Shown here piece after piece: positions 44,070 through 53,405 of a stretch of DNA of 64,000 nt (positions within the stretch are counted from its first letter, which is position 1; each line of letters begins with the position of its first letter). Origin of the DNA: Sciurus carolinensis (Eukaryota > Chordata > Mammalia > Rodentia > Sciuridae); contig NC_062226.1 in NCBI RefSeq assembly GCF_902686445.1, positions 9,974,501 to 10,038,500 on the forward strand. The letters run 5' to 3'. The notes beneath the pieces are model-generated. The model searched no databases and was not told the DNA's origin. It worked only from the letters and a program-made list of their open reading frames with translations. A program made the position numbers and the translations under genes.

Positions 44070-44146
44070 CTCAAAGTCACCTGGTGCATTTGTTAAAGTA
44101 TAAATTCTAGGGCACTACCGCTGGTCTAGAGTAGGACTCTGGGACA
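44070..44146. mobile_element. MER5-like hAT relic
   Basis: 'caaagtcacctggtgcattt', 'gttaaagtataaattctagg' and 'tagagtaggactctgggaca' resemble the MER5 group ('catcacctgg-cttgtta', 'tgcaaattctcgggcc', 'agactctggg'). Confidence 0.5.
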
Positions 44147-44165
44147 TACATTTTTAAGACATTTT

Positions 44166-44449
44166 TATTGGTACATTATAATTATATATAATAGTGGGAT
44201 TCATTATGCCACATTTGTACATATGCATAAGGTAATTTGATCAATTAAACTCCCAAGTACTTTCCCTTTTCCTCCCTTCCTGGTGCGCTTGCTGTACTCT
44301 ACTGATCTCCCTTCTATTATTATTTTATTATTACTATTTAAATTAGTGCATTATAATTGTATATGATGTATTTATAAGGTGGGAGTCATTGTGGTTTATT
44401 TATATACGAACATGGCATAATGTGGTAGATTTCATTTGCCAATACTTCC
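44166..44449 (-). repeat. Two tandem copies of an L1 3' UTR module
   Basis: 44166-44268 ('gtacattataattatatata', 'gtgggattcattatgcc', 'acatatgcataaggtaattt') and 44343-44449 ('gtgcattataattgtatatg', 'gtgggagtcattgtgg', 'gaacatggcataatgtggta') are diverged copies of the same unit, each ending in a C/T-rich tract. Confidence 0.6.
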
Positions 44450-44674
44450 TTATTCTCTCCCTTCCTTCTCTCCCTCCCTCCCTCTTGATCCCCTTCATCT
44501 GTTTTGTTCATCTTCTTTCTGTTTTCATGAACCCCTCTTTTTTTAAATTCCTTTTTTCCTTCTCTCTCTAGCTTCTGCATAAGAGAAAAAAACATTGGAC
44601 CCTTGACTTTGAGTCTGATTTATTTTACTTAGCATGATGTTCATCCATTTATCAACAAATGATATCATGTCATT

Positions 44675-44896
44675 CTTTTTTGGTTGGGGATGGGATACCA
44701 GGGATTGAACTCAGGGACACTTGACCACTGAGTCACTTGACCATCCCCAGCCCTTTTTTAATTTTATTTAGAGACAGGGTCTTGCTGAGTTGCTTAGGGC
44801 CTTGCTAAGTTCCTGAAGATGGCTTTGAACTCATGATCCTCCTGCCTCAGACTGTCGAGCCACTGAGATTACAGGAGTGTGCCACTGTGCCCGGCT
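44675..44896 (-). mobile_element. B1-dID SINE nested in L1
   Basis: 'gggataccagggattgaact', an extra 'cacttgacc' duplication in the dID half, 'ttgctgagttgcttagggc' and 'ggattacaggagtgtgcc'. Confidence 0.93.
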
Positions 44897-45058
44897 GTTG
44901 CTAATCTTGGGAGTAGTTTCCAGAATGGTTGTACTAATTTGCAGTCCCACCAAAAATGTGTAAGTGTACCCTCCCCACATCCTTGTGAACAATTATTATT
45001 ATTTGTATTTTTGATGATTGCCATTGTATTTGAAATGAGATGAAATCTGTATAATTTT

Positions 45059-45178
45059 TTAAAAAATTTTTAAAGTTGTCAATGGACTTTTATTTATATG
45101 TGGTACTGAGAATTAAACCAGTGCCTCACACAGGGTAGGCAAGTGCTCTACCACTGAGCTACAACCCCATCCCTGAAG
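45059..45178 (-). mobile_element. ID SINE with long tail, perfect 13-bp target duplication
   Basis: The reverse tail ('aaagttgtcaatggactttt') precedes the core ('gtggtactgagaattaaacc', 'ggcaagtgctctaccactga'). 'tctgtataatttt' at 45046-45058 and 45179-45191 is identical. Confidence 0.95.
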
Positions 45179-45526
45179 TCTGTATAATTTTGGTTTTTAT
45201 TTCTCTGATTGCTAGGGATGTTGAACATTTTTTCATATATTTGTTGATCATTTGTATTTCTTTTAAAAAAAGTGGATATCCATATGTAAAATGAAAGTAG
45301 ATCCCTGTCTTTCAACCCTGCACAAAAAACCAACTCAAAGTGGACCAGAAACACTGAAACTCTTGGAAGAAAACGTAGGGTCAACACTTCAGGGTATTGT
45401 TGCAGAAACCAAATTCCTTGATAAGACTTCTAAAACTCAGGAAATAAAACCAAGAACCAGTAAGTGAGAAAGCATCAAATTAAAAAACTTCTGCACAGCA
45501 AAGGAAACAATTAAGATTACATTTTT

Positions 45527-45944
45527 CTTTTGACTTTGGTTTGTCTTTTTGGTTCTCGTCTCACTGTACCTGCACTGTTCTTTCCTTCCTGTCCTTGAAA
45601 AAATTTTTGGAAGGCTAACTTGACAAGACCCTTCTCCTATTGCCTTATTTGACTTTGCTGTAAGAATCTGTTTCTTTCTGTCTCAGACTTAAGTGTATGA
45701 TAAATTATTCATGACTAAGGCTCGTGTTTTCCTTTCATTAGAATGATCATTTTAGTGGCTCATCTTATTTTACATCATAGGATTTAGAGAGTTGATATTA
45801 CATTTTAATTTCTGTTAAAAATATTGTGCGTCTCCTATCTCACAGATATTTTTCTTTTTCGAGACATCGTTTACAAAGGTCAGAATGAACGGATCTCATA
45901 CTTTTGGTTAAAAGAAAAAATTTAATACATTTGAACAGTGATAA
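45527..45944. other. Unique sequence
   Basis: No repeat or exon recognised. Confidence 0.4.
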
Positions 45945-46300
45945 CTAGGGCATTCATACTAGGACACGCTATATGGTCATTCAAAAGATTGTTGTAGAAG
46001 GCTATCAAGAATACATAACTGAGTATAAAAACAAATTATAGAACAGTAGGTATAAAATGAGCTCATTTTGGTTTAGGCCACTCCCCCAGTCCCCCAATTA
46101 AGATATTTGTCTCTTTGTATGTGCATAGATAAAAGTCTCAAGGATATAAAATACATTTTCAGCTTTTCTTTTATCTTAGTAATAAATAATACAAAATAAT
46201 TTTCTATGTATGTGATTTCCATTAAGGAATTGATTAATTTAAAAATTATAAAAGCTTTGGTTTTTAGATATAGTGTGATTCAAAATATATTCTCCCTATA
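45945..46300 (+). mobile_element. L1M 3' UTR fragment
   Basis: 'cattcaaaagattgttgtag', 'caaattatagaacagtaggt', 'ataaaatgagctcattttgg' and 'tttgtatgtgcatagataaa' match the L1M 3' UTR block with 'ttaaaaatgatgttgtagaa' and 'aaaacagtatgtatagtatg'. Confidence 0.65.
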
Positions 46301-46317
46301 AAATATCATTTCATTAA

Positions 46318-46530
46318 CTAGGGTGTAGTGGTGCTGCATGCCTGTAATCTTAGTGACTCAGGAGGCGGAGGTAGGATTGCAGATTTGAGGCCAACCTCAG
46401 CAATTTAGAACTTCAGCAACTTAGAGATTGTCTCAAATTTAATTTAAAAAAAAAAAAAAAAAAAAAGGGACTGGGGATGTAGCTCAGTGGTAAAGTGCCC
46501 CTGGGTTCTATTCTTGGTACCAAAGGTTGG
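46318..46530 (+). mobile_element. B1-dID SINE
   Basis: 'tagtggtgctgcatgcctg', 'caggaggcggaggtagg', a duplicated 'tcagcaatttagaacttcag' patch, an A21 linker, and dID 'gactggggatgtagctcagt' to 'ttctattcttggtacc'. Confidence 0.92.
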
Positions 46531-46554
46531 GGGTTGTGAGGGATGTGTGTGTAC

Positions 46555-46556
<2 letters not shown>

Positions 46557-46595
<39 letters not shown>
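46557..46595. repeat. (GT)n microsatellite
   Basis: About 19 uninterrupted units following the 3' end of the B1-dID. Alternating purine-pyrimidine. Confidence 0.97.
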
Positions 46596-46598
<3 letters not shown>

Positions 46599-46599
46599 T

Positions 46600-47210
46600 T
46601 TCCTTAAATCTAGAACACTGAAAAAGAAAACAGTACTAGGAATTAAGAGAGCTTCCTCCGTATTAGAACCAAAGAAATAACAGAGGCTTTAATTAGTGTA
46701 TTGGAACCCCACCAGAGTAGTAACTGATGTGCACTGGTGATGCTTTGTGTGTTTTTGCTTCTTTGAGTTGTTTGGTCCGCAGTTTGCATTCATTGATCAG
46801 TGAGTCGATTCAGATTCAAACCCACCGACAGCAATGAATGTTGAGTGCAGCCATCAGTGTTTCCAGTCTGTGGAGTTGCCTTCGTCCTCCCCAACTCCTA
46901 GCTCTTCTTTTCCACGCTGGTTCTTTGATGTCTGTTTGTGTCTTAGTAATCAGCCATCTGTATGGTTGAGGGTTCACATAATTACAGAAAACACTGACAT
47001 TAAAGCTGGGGGATGCTTAAAGACGGAAGAACTGTGAGAAGGAAAGAGCTCCTGGAGAACCTCACAGGTTCTCTGTGACCACATAGGCAGTACCTGCATA
47101 TTGGTAACTAAGCCAGAGCTCAGGGATTCTGCTTGCTTTTTGCTCTCTGGTTCAAACTGAGACCTGTGAGTACCTTTATCAAGTTAAATTAGCACAGATT
47201 ATGTTTGGAG
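46600..47210. other. Unique, relatively GC-rich island
   Basis: Less AT-rich than its surroundings, with several CpGs ('gtccgcag', 'gagtcgattc', 'ccaccgacagc', 'ccttcgtcc', 'ccacgctgg'). A 67-codon frame at 46834-47037 has no known motif. The motif 'caaacccaccgacagc' recurs at 48071. It may be a conserved non-coding element or an ancient repeat. Confidence 0.45.
46817..46842 (+). repeat. Copy A of a 26-bp CpG-bearing motif
   Basis: 'caaacccaccgacagc' then 'aatgaatgtt'. Differs from copy B at 48071-48096 at three positions by eye. Confidence 0.7.
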
Positions 47211-47214
47211 TTAA

Positions 47215-47460
47215 ATAATAGCATATATCTCAAGCATTTGCTGTGGGCTGGGAATGGTTCAAAGAAATTTATATATTATTTTATTGAATCTGAAAACTCC
47301 ATGAGGTAGGTTCTCTTACTCATTTTGTATTTGAGAAAATAGACACGGGAGCTGGGGAGAGAGAAAATAGACTCAAATACTTGGCTCAGAGTCACACATC
47401 AAGTTAGAGGGTTGAGCCAAGATTCATCCTCGATCTGATTCCAGAACTAACTTTTTATTT
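47215..47460 (-). mobile_element. MIR relic
   Basis: 'tctcaagcatttgctgtggg', 'ttttattgaatctgaaaact', 'atgaggtaggttctcttact' and 'gctcagagtcacacatcaag'. A short 'gggagagagaaaatagac' duplication lies in the middle. Confidence 0.8.
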
Positions 47461-48414
47461 CAATTTCACAAGCATTTAAATAAGCATATGTTGGGATGGA
47501 AATAGTGAGGCAATAGCTCATACTCTGAGCTGTTAAAAATTAACCACATCAAGGAATTGGAGTTGGAGTGTGATAAGCACTGTATAGATAATGGACAATT
47601 TTGAGCAGTTTTGCTGATTAAATTATATCCTTGCCCATAGTGGAAAGTTTTGAGGGGAAAAATGGGAGAAATGGGAATAAAATATTTAATAAGGTTTGCT
47701 TTCATGTTTATTTAAAAAAATTTCTTCTTCATATGTCCTATTCATATGTCTTCAAACACCCAGAATGGTGTTTTCTAGGAGATATTTAAGTACAATAGGA
47801 GGTCTTATCATGAAGGTCTTATTCATTTACCTTGTTAAATGAATCACTCTGTAGTCAAAACACAACAAAAAACAAACAATGGGCAATTCAAATAGTTGGG
47901 GACTTTAAAGAAATTTGCTGTATACCTTTTTGGGGATAGGCCATAGGACTGTTTTAAAGTGACCTCATGTAATGTGGGAACAGACAGCCTACTCCTTTGC
48001 TTCAGGAAATATTGTGTTGTTTGTAAGGATCCCAAGGTACAGTCAACGGTCGGTGGTTTTTTTAAAATCCCAAACTCACCGACAGCGTTGAATGTTCCAT
48101 GGAGTCCTCTTAAGGCTGGTCCTTCTTCAGCCTGCACCCGTGTTCTGAGGACCATTGAACACTGAGACAACTAGTGATGGAGGCTCACACATTCTTTTCA
48201 GTTGAGAGTATTCAAATTATGAAATCAGTTTGTATACAGCAGAGAGGTAGTGAACTGCAGGATTGTGAGGTTATATTAATTTATATACAAGCGGACTTGA
48301 ATGGATATCTGAGAAAATGGCTTTGAATGGATTTGTTTTGTAATTTTGAAAATGGCAGATACTCAACTTTAATACTTTTATTATTAAAGGCATAGGAAAG
48401 AAATTAACATCCGG
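47461..48414. other. Unique sequence with a both-strand-open block
   Basis: At 47844-48170 frames of 108 (minus) and 68 (plus) codons overlap. Both being open reflects locally fewer stop-like triplets, not two genes. No protein motif was seen in either. Confidence 0.45.
48044..48096. repeat. Imperfect inverted repeat containing motif copy B
   Basis: 'aacggtcggtggttt' (left arm) against 'aaactcaccgacagcgtt' (right arm) pair with a bulged T and a short insertion, separated by about 12 bases. The right arm begins the motif shared with 46817-46842. Confidence 0.65.
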
Positions 48415-48600
48415 GACCTCTTTCATGCTTGGATTTGTATATTTTATCTCATTAAATTCTCGTGCTACATTTTCTTGGTTAAAAAAACTGAGTCTTAGAA
48501 AGATGAAGTGATTCACCCAAAATAGTCAGGAGCCATGGATACAAGCCAGAACTTGAATATTGAACATGATTTTCTAGTGCTCACTGATCATACTGCCTCT
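48415..48600 (-). mobile_element. MIR relic
   Basis: 'attttatctcattaaattct', 'aaaactgagtcttagaaag' and 'gaagtgattcacccaaaata'. Confidence 0.72.
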
Positions 48601-49242
48601 TTCCTTCTCTACTATAAAACTTACTGTTGATATCTGGGGATAGAGCCTTTATTGCAGAACTAAATCAAACATGTGAATTTCCTCCTTTTGTCTGCCAGTA
48701 GGCAGAATGTTTCATAGGGGAAGATGGAAAAAAAGTGACCTCCAAATTGGTGATTTCTCTAGCTGAGAATCCTGGATCACTGAGTTACTACAGAGGTGTT
48801 AATAATAGTCCACACGTTATTTTCCATATTGAAAAAGCAAAAATAAATAAACAAAAAACCCACCTGCTAATGGAAGGCCTATTTTCTTTCTCTGTAAGGA
48901 CACAGTGGCATAGGTAGTACAGCTCATACTGGGTTAGTTCAGTCTTCACCACAAAACCAACAGTCTCCCCAGAAAGTAACTAAAATACATGCTTTGGTTT
49001 TGTCTGAAAGGTTATCAGTGCATTATAGGACATAATGGTTATTTTAAATTATTTTTTGAATGTGATGAACTATCTGGAAGATGAATTAATATTGATTTTT
49101 TCCATCAATTTATAATGAAAATTTAATGGGAGATTTATAATGGGAGGAATCTAGGAGTGCTCAATAGGAAAAGGGTTTATAGAACGTCTGGCTGAATTAA
49201 GGTTAATCTGTAATCAGGAATAGTTTTTAGCCTTTAGGTTTA

Positions 49243-49245
<3 letters not shown>
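48601..49245. other. Unique sequence
   Basis: AT-rich, with no exon or repeat supported. Confidence 0.4.
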
Positions 49246-49319
<74 letters not shown>

Positions 49320-49343
49320 TACATACATACATACATACATACA
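49246..49343. repeat. Compound microsatellite (CT)n(AT)n(AC)n(ATAC)n
   Basis: About 16 CT units, 15 AT units, 6 AC units and 6 ATAC units in direct succession, ending at a B1-dID. The type changes suggest successive point mutations within one ancestral tract. Confidence 0.97.
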
Positions 49344-49538
49344 CCACGGTTGAACCCAGAGGTGCTTAACCACGGAGCCCTATACCCAGTCCTTTGTTAT
49401 TTTTATTTTGAGACAGAGTCTCACTAAGTTGTTTAAGGGCTTGCTAAGTTGCTGAGGCTGGCTTTCAACTCTCGATCCTCCTGTCTCAGCCTCCTGAGCT
49501 GCTGGGATTACAGGCATGCGCCACTGTGCCTGGCTTCA
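49344..49538 (-). mobile_element. B1-dID SINE
   Basis: 'ccacggttgaacccagagg', 'taaccacggagccctatacc', 'tctcactaagttgtttaag' and 'ggattacaggcatgcgcc'. The tail side was taken over by the microsatellite. Confidence 0.93.
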
Positions 49539-49589
49539 GTTTATTTTTTAAAGTAACCAGATTGTACACAGTAAGAATAAAAAAAGAGT

Positions 49590-49787
49590 TGGGTGTGGTG
49601 GCACACACCTGTAATCCCAGGAGCTCAGAAGGTGAGTTCAAAGCCAACCTCAGCAATTTAGTGAGACCCTAAACAAACTCATTGAGACCCTGTCTCCAAA
49701 TAAAATACAGAAAAGGGCTGGGGATGTGGCTAAGTGGTTAAGTGCACCTGGATTCAATCTCTGGTACCAAGAAAAAAATATATCAAC
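49590..49787 (+). mobile_element. B1-dID SINE
   Basis: 'gttgggtgtggtggcacac', 'acctgtaatcccaggagctc', 'gagaccctgtctccaaataa' and dID 'gggctggggatgtggctaag' to 'caatctctggtacc'. Opposite orientation to the copy 50 bases to the left. Confidence 0.95.
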
Positions 49788-51439
49788 CAGTGAGAATTTG
49801 GCTAAGATGAAAAATGTGTACATTCTGCATCTGTTCTTTTACCCTCCATCAAAACTGTCTACTAGCACATTTGTTTTCAGTGTTGTGAGAGTATACCATA
49901 TACAAATGAACAAAAAATTTAAGAACTATTACTATGTTGTATTTTTTAAACTCTTTAATGGATTTATTTTAAATGATCTTCCCCTTGACTTGAAAATATG
50001 AAAAGATATCAAACCTTATAGCACTTGGATAAATATTCAGACTTTAAAATATACTGATTTATGCTGTTTCAAGCCTTTCAGTGCTTACAAAATAACGTTT
50101 AAATTCATGGCATTCTAAAAAGAATACTTTTCATAGCCTTGAAAAACTACAGAAGAGGGCAAGGTAGGTTTCTGGAATGACTCAGGAGCATTTCATACTG
50201 TGTTGGGTACAATTAACTTTCATAACCTAGAGACTGCCACCCTTATTCCTTTAGGTTGCTTTAAGCTCATAACTTTAGTTTTTATTCAGCAAGTTTAAGC
50301 ACACATTGGGGTCTTTTAAATGAATTTGGCCAAGTTATTTTTGTCCTCAGTGCAAGGATAAATCTAAAGAGTTTAAAAAGTTAAGGATTGAATTAGATAA
50401 TGATTACATAGTTACATAAGCTGAACATTTAATAAACTCTTATTATTTGATTTAGACTGGTTTAAGTTAATCAGAACTCACCATGTCTTTATCATTTCAC
50501 TTACCTCCTTTCTTTTCCAGACATACCATGAAATATTGAAACCCACATTTCTCCAGCTTGGAAATATAAATGTTTTCATAGTCCTTCTGTGGTCTCTTGG
50601 TATACTTGGAAGAAACAAGAAGCATAAACTCAATAAAACAGTGTATTTTAGTGATTAATAGATAATAGAAGAAGTCACTGTCTCAGGTGGCTCTGCCTAG
50701 AAACTTCCCAAGCACTAGCAGGGAGCATGCTCCTAGGCTCAAGGATGATTCTTAAGTTGTAAAGATGACAACAGCATGTCAGCATGAACCTATATTCCAT
50801 TTAGCTGAACTGTGCTAGTTTTCTGCTTCTTTGAATCCTAAGAATCCTTTCTCTTATACATAACCTTTGCCATCATGGAACCCAGTATCTACCTAGGGAA
50901 CTAAGTAGATGCAGCTGATGACAAAGGAGATTGACCCATACACTGATGGAATGGTATGAATTACTTTAAGGGAGAATGAAAGGAGGGCTATTTCTGCCTT
51001 TCAGTGCTAGGAAAGGTGTATATAAGTAGATCACATATGATATGGGCTTTAAAGGTTTAGTTGGATTTTTACTAGACAGAAGGAAAGATATTCCAGTAGA
51101 GGGGAAAACCATGCACAGGAAATCCTAGAGGCAGGAAAGTTCAGGTAATGGTTGAGTACTGAAATTAACCTCTCAGTATTAATTAACTGCTCTTTAAAAT
51201 GTGGGAGACATAGCACTTGCTCTTACTGCACACACACCTGTGAAATAATGATGAGGTTATGTATGTGAAAGAGTGTAAGTGTAATCTCTAGGTTCTCATT
51301 GCTCTTGGTTCATATGTGCTAACAGAATAAATGAAGTACCTTATATCAAGTTGGATGATTCTTTGACTCTTTTTCCATAATTTTTACCATAGTTTAAATT
51401 TTTCATACATTAAATGTTTACAGAAGCAGTATTACAGCA
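49788..51439. other. Long unique stretch, repeat-free
   Basis: About 1.65 kb with no SINE, L1 or LTR recognised, the longest such block in the window. It includes a strong acceptor-like site at 50520. Confidence 0.45.
50521..50650 (+). other. Candidate terminal exon
   Basis: A pyrimidine-rich acceptor ('ctcctttcttttccag') ends at 50520. The frame starting there stays open about 44 codons, and 'aataaa' occurs at 50632-50637. This is the outline of a terminal exon, but no upstream exon is visible and I recognise no protein. Confidence 0.18.
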
Positions 51440-51660
51440 TAGTAAGGGCATAGACATGGGGCCATAGTCATAACTGTAGTTTCCTAGCTGTGCTACCTTG
51501 GCGCAAATTGCTTAACCTGTTTCTTTGTTTCCTTATCTATAAAATAGGGATAATGATAATATGTACCTAATAGGATAGTTGTGGGAGCTAAATGGATCAA
51601 TATGTTAAGTATTTTAAACAGTGCATAACACATATTACAAGCTGTATTGTTATTTCAAAA
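51440..51660 (+). mobile_element. MIR, well preserved
   Basis: 'gcatagtaagggcatagaca', 'cctagctgtgctaccttggc', 'gcttaacctgtttctttg' and 'aaaatagggataatgataat'. Confidence 0.9.
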
Positions 51661-51849
51661 TTATTTAGTTATTAAAATCATGATTATTCATGCTACTAAG
51701 TAAAATGACATGTTTTATCCAGAATTCGGCTCCTAGTCATATATAGTAACATAAAAATCTGTTCTTTTTAAGTTTAAACAATCTCTGACTAGCACTTGCA
51801 CTGTATATATACATATAATGTTTTAAAGATATTTTAAAAATTAATGCTT

Positions 51850-51975
51850 TACCGCTTTCTTTTCTCAGATGCTTAATTTTCCTCAGTCTGTAAAATGAGA
51901 ATGTTAGTGCCTATCTCATTGACTGTTAGGGTTAAATTAGATAAACAATTTAAAGGTCTCTGCAACGTTATGAAT
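51850..51975 (+). mobile_element. MIR relic
   Basis: 'cctcagtctgtaaaatgaga', 'gtgcctatctcattgactgt' and 'gggttaaattagataaacaa'. Confidence 0.78.
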
Positions 51976-52874
51976 TTTCTTCCTGAATGCAAGCACATAA
52001 ACAGAAAAATTTGAAAGCAAATTAAATTATGGAATCTAGGAACTTATCCATTGCCTCCTTGGCAGTTGGGTCTCTGAAATTCTGTTGCTACATATGAAAG
52101 ACCTGATCTCCACCTTAAGAGTAGAAACCTTCTAGTAGTGGTGCTACTCTTGCTGTCATCCTGGTACTTCTTTCTCTCTGAGGTGGAACCGGACAGTGAT
52201 GGTTCCTGGAAAAGTAGTTGTTTAGACTTTACCAGGTTCTATATTAATTACATATGCCAACCATTAATTAGTAACTGTGTTTATACAATGACAACTTCTA
52301 AAAGAGGTTGCCAAATGAGAAGTTATACAAGTATTTGAATGAATTTAACTGTTTAACTTAGTTTTTCCCCTCCCTCCACTTCCCTAGTAATCATTTGGTT
52401 TGAGTCTGCCCCAGCAGTATGACTGTTAATTCTGGTTTTAAGTTGGCTATAAGAGTGTGGTGTTTCAAGGCAGTACAGAAGAACCTGCTGAATCTAGTGT
52501 GTTTATTTGAATATTGGAAAGGAGAAAAGAAGTCTTGAGAAAGTGTACTTGTATGTGAAATTACTGGTTATTCTTACGTTTAGTCTGCTTGTGGTTTTTC
52601 CAAAGCAAGGGTAGGATTGGAAATTTAAACTGAATAACTTAGAAGATTTTAAACAGTTTGACACGACAAGTTTACATCAGCTTACTTCAGATATTTGAAA
52701 TTAGCCTGGAGGGTAATCTGGCAACCTACGATTTTGTGGCAAAATTATTTGGTGCTAAATGCAGTATATATACTTCAAAAACCTTTCAAAATACTCTTAA
52801 GGGCCCTTCTGTTCTCTATCCTACAGTTATGGTGGCTTCATGTGTTTGAGATACTGGTAGTGGGAGGAAATGTA
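51976..52874. other. Unique sequence
   Basis: Two overlapping plus frames (52658-52883) have no recognised motif. No repeat called. Confidence 0.4.
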
Positions 52875-52990
52875 GCCTCTTAAAAATTGCAGATTTCTAG
52901 GTAAATCAGAATTTCTACAAGTAGATTCTGTGTTTTTTAAGATTCTGATGCAATCATTTCATGTACATTTGGAAATCTCTGTTTTAGGCT
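52875..52990. mobile_element. MER5-like hAT relic
   Basis: 'ttaaaaattgcagatttcta', 'aatcagaatttctacaag' and 'agattctgatgcaatcattt' resemble a MER5A-type element. Confidence 0.5.
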
Positions 52991-53095
52991 AAAGATCTTA
53001 ATTTAGCAGATGAGAAGAATCAACTTGGAAGGGAAATGAAGATCCCAAGACACACAGCAAAGTCAGAGTTAGAATCCTTGAGTCTGCATGTATGT
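52991..53095 (-). mobile_element. MIR relic
   Basis: 'cagatgagaagaatcaactt', 'cccaagacacacagcaaagt' and 'gttagaatccttgagtctgc'. Confidence 0.65.
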
Positions 53096-53140
53096 GGGTT
53101 TACTTAAACACTGCCTCACTGCCTCTGTTGTGAAAAAGCA

Positions 53141-53240
53141 TTTTTTTTTTTTTTTTTTTTTTTGCGGAACTGGGGATCGAACTCAGGGCCTTATACTTTC
53201 AAGGGAAGCACTCTCCCAGCTGAGCTATCTCCCCAGCCCT
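53141..53240 (-). mobile_element. ID SINE
   Basis: T23 tail, 'gcggaactggggatcgaact', 'aagggaagcactctcccag' and 'tatctccccagccc'. Confidence 0.92.
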
Positions 53241-53405
53241 TTTGTTTGTTTTTTTATTTATTTTTTATTTTTTTTAAATTTGTTTTTTTTTTACTTGTAT
53301 ACGGATACAATGCCTTTATTTATTTTTTTGTGGTGCTGAGGATCGAACCCAGTACCTCACACTTGCTAGGCAAGCACTCTACCACTGAGCTACAGCCCCA
53401 GCCCC
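53241..53405 (-). mobile_element. ID SINE with long tail
   Basis: The reverse tail ('tatacggatacaatgccttt', the counterpart of 'attgtgtcca') is followed by the core 'gtggtgctgaggatcgaacc', 'aggcaagcactctaccact'. The 'cttttgtttgttttttt' and 'ccttgtttgttttttttt' flanks are a probable target duplication. Confidence 0.9.

Larger units (their letters stand above)
44156..45517 (-). mobile_element. L1 with twin-priming 5' inversion
   Basis: Left part (44156 to about 45262) is antisense L1: 3' UTR, then 'gactttgagtctgatttat', 'ccagaatggttgtactaatt', and finally ORF2 end ('tgttgatcatttgtatttc'). Right part (about 45270-45517) is sense ORF2 C-terminal region ('gtggatatccatatgtaaaa', 'gtagatccctgtctttcaa', 'aacttctgcacagcaaagga'). 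The two parts come from nearly adjacent L1 positions and are joined head to head, as in twin priming. 'tacattttt' at 44147-44155 and 45518-45526 is a possible target duplication. Two SINEs are nested inside. Confidence 0.82.

Noticed and set aside
46557..46595. GT repeat as a functional Z-DNA element
   Set aside because: It directly follows a SINE tail, the usual birthplace of microsatellites. Sequence alone does not support a role.
47844..48170. 108-codon minus-strand frame, the second longest in the window
   Set aside because: A 68-codon frame on the other strand is also open over the same bases. There is no motif, no splice sites matching the frame ends and no repeat-independent support.
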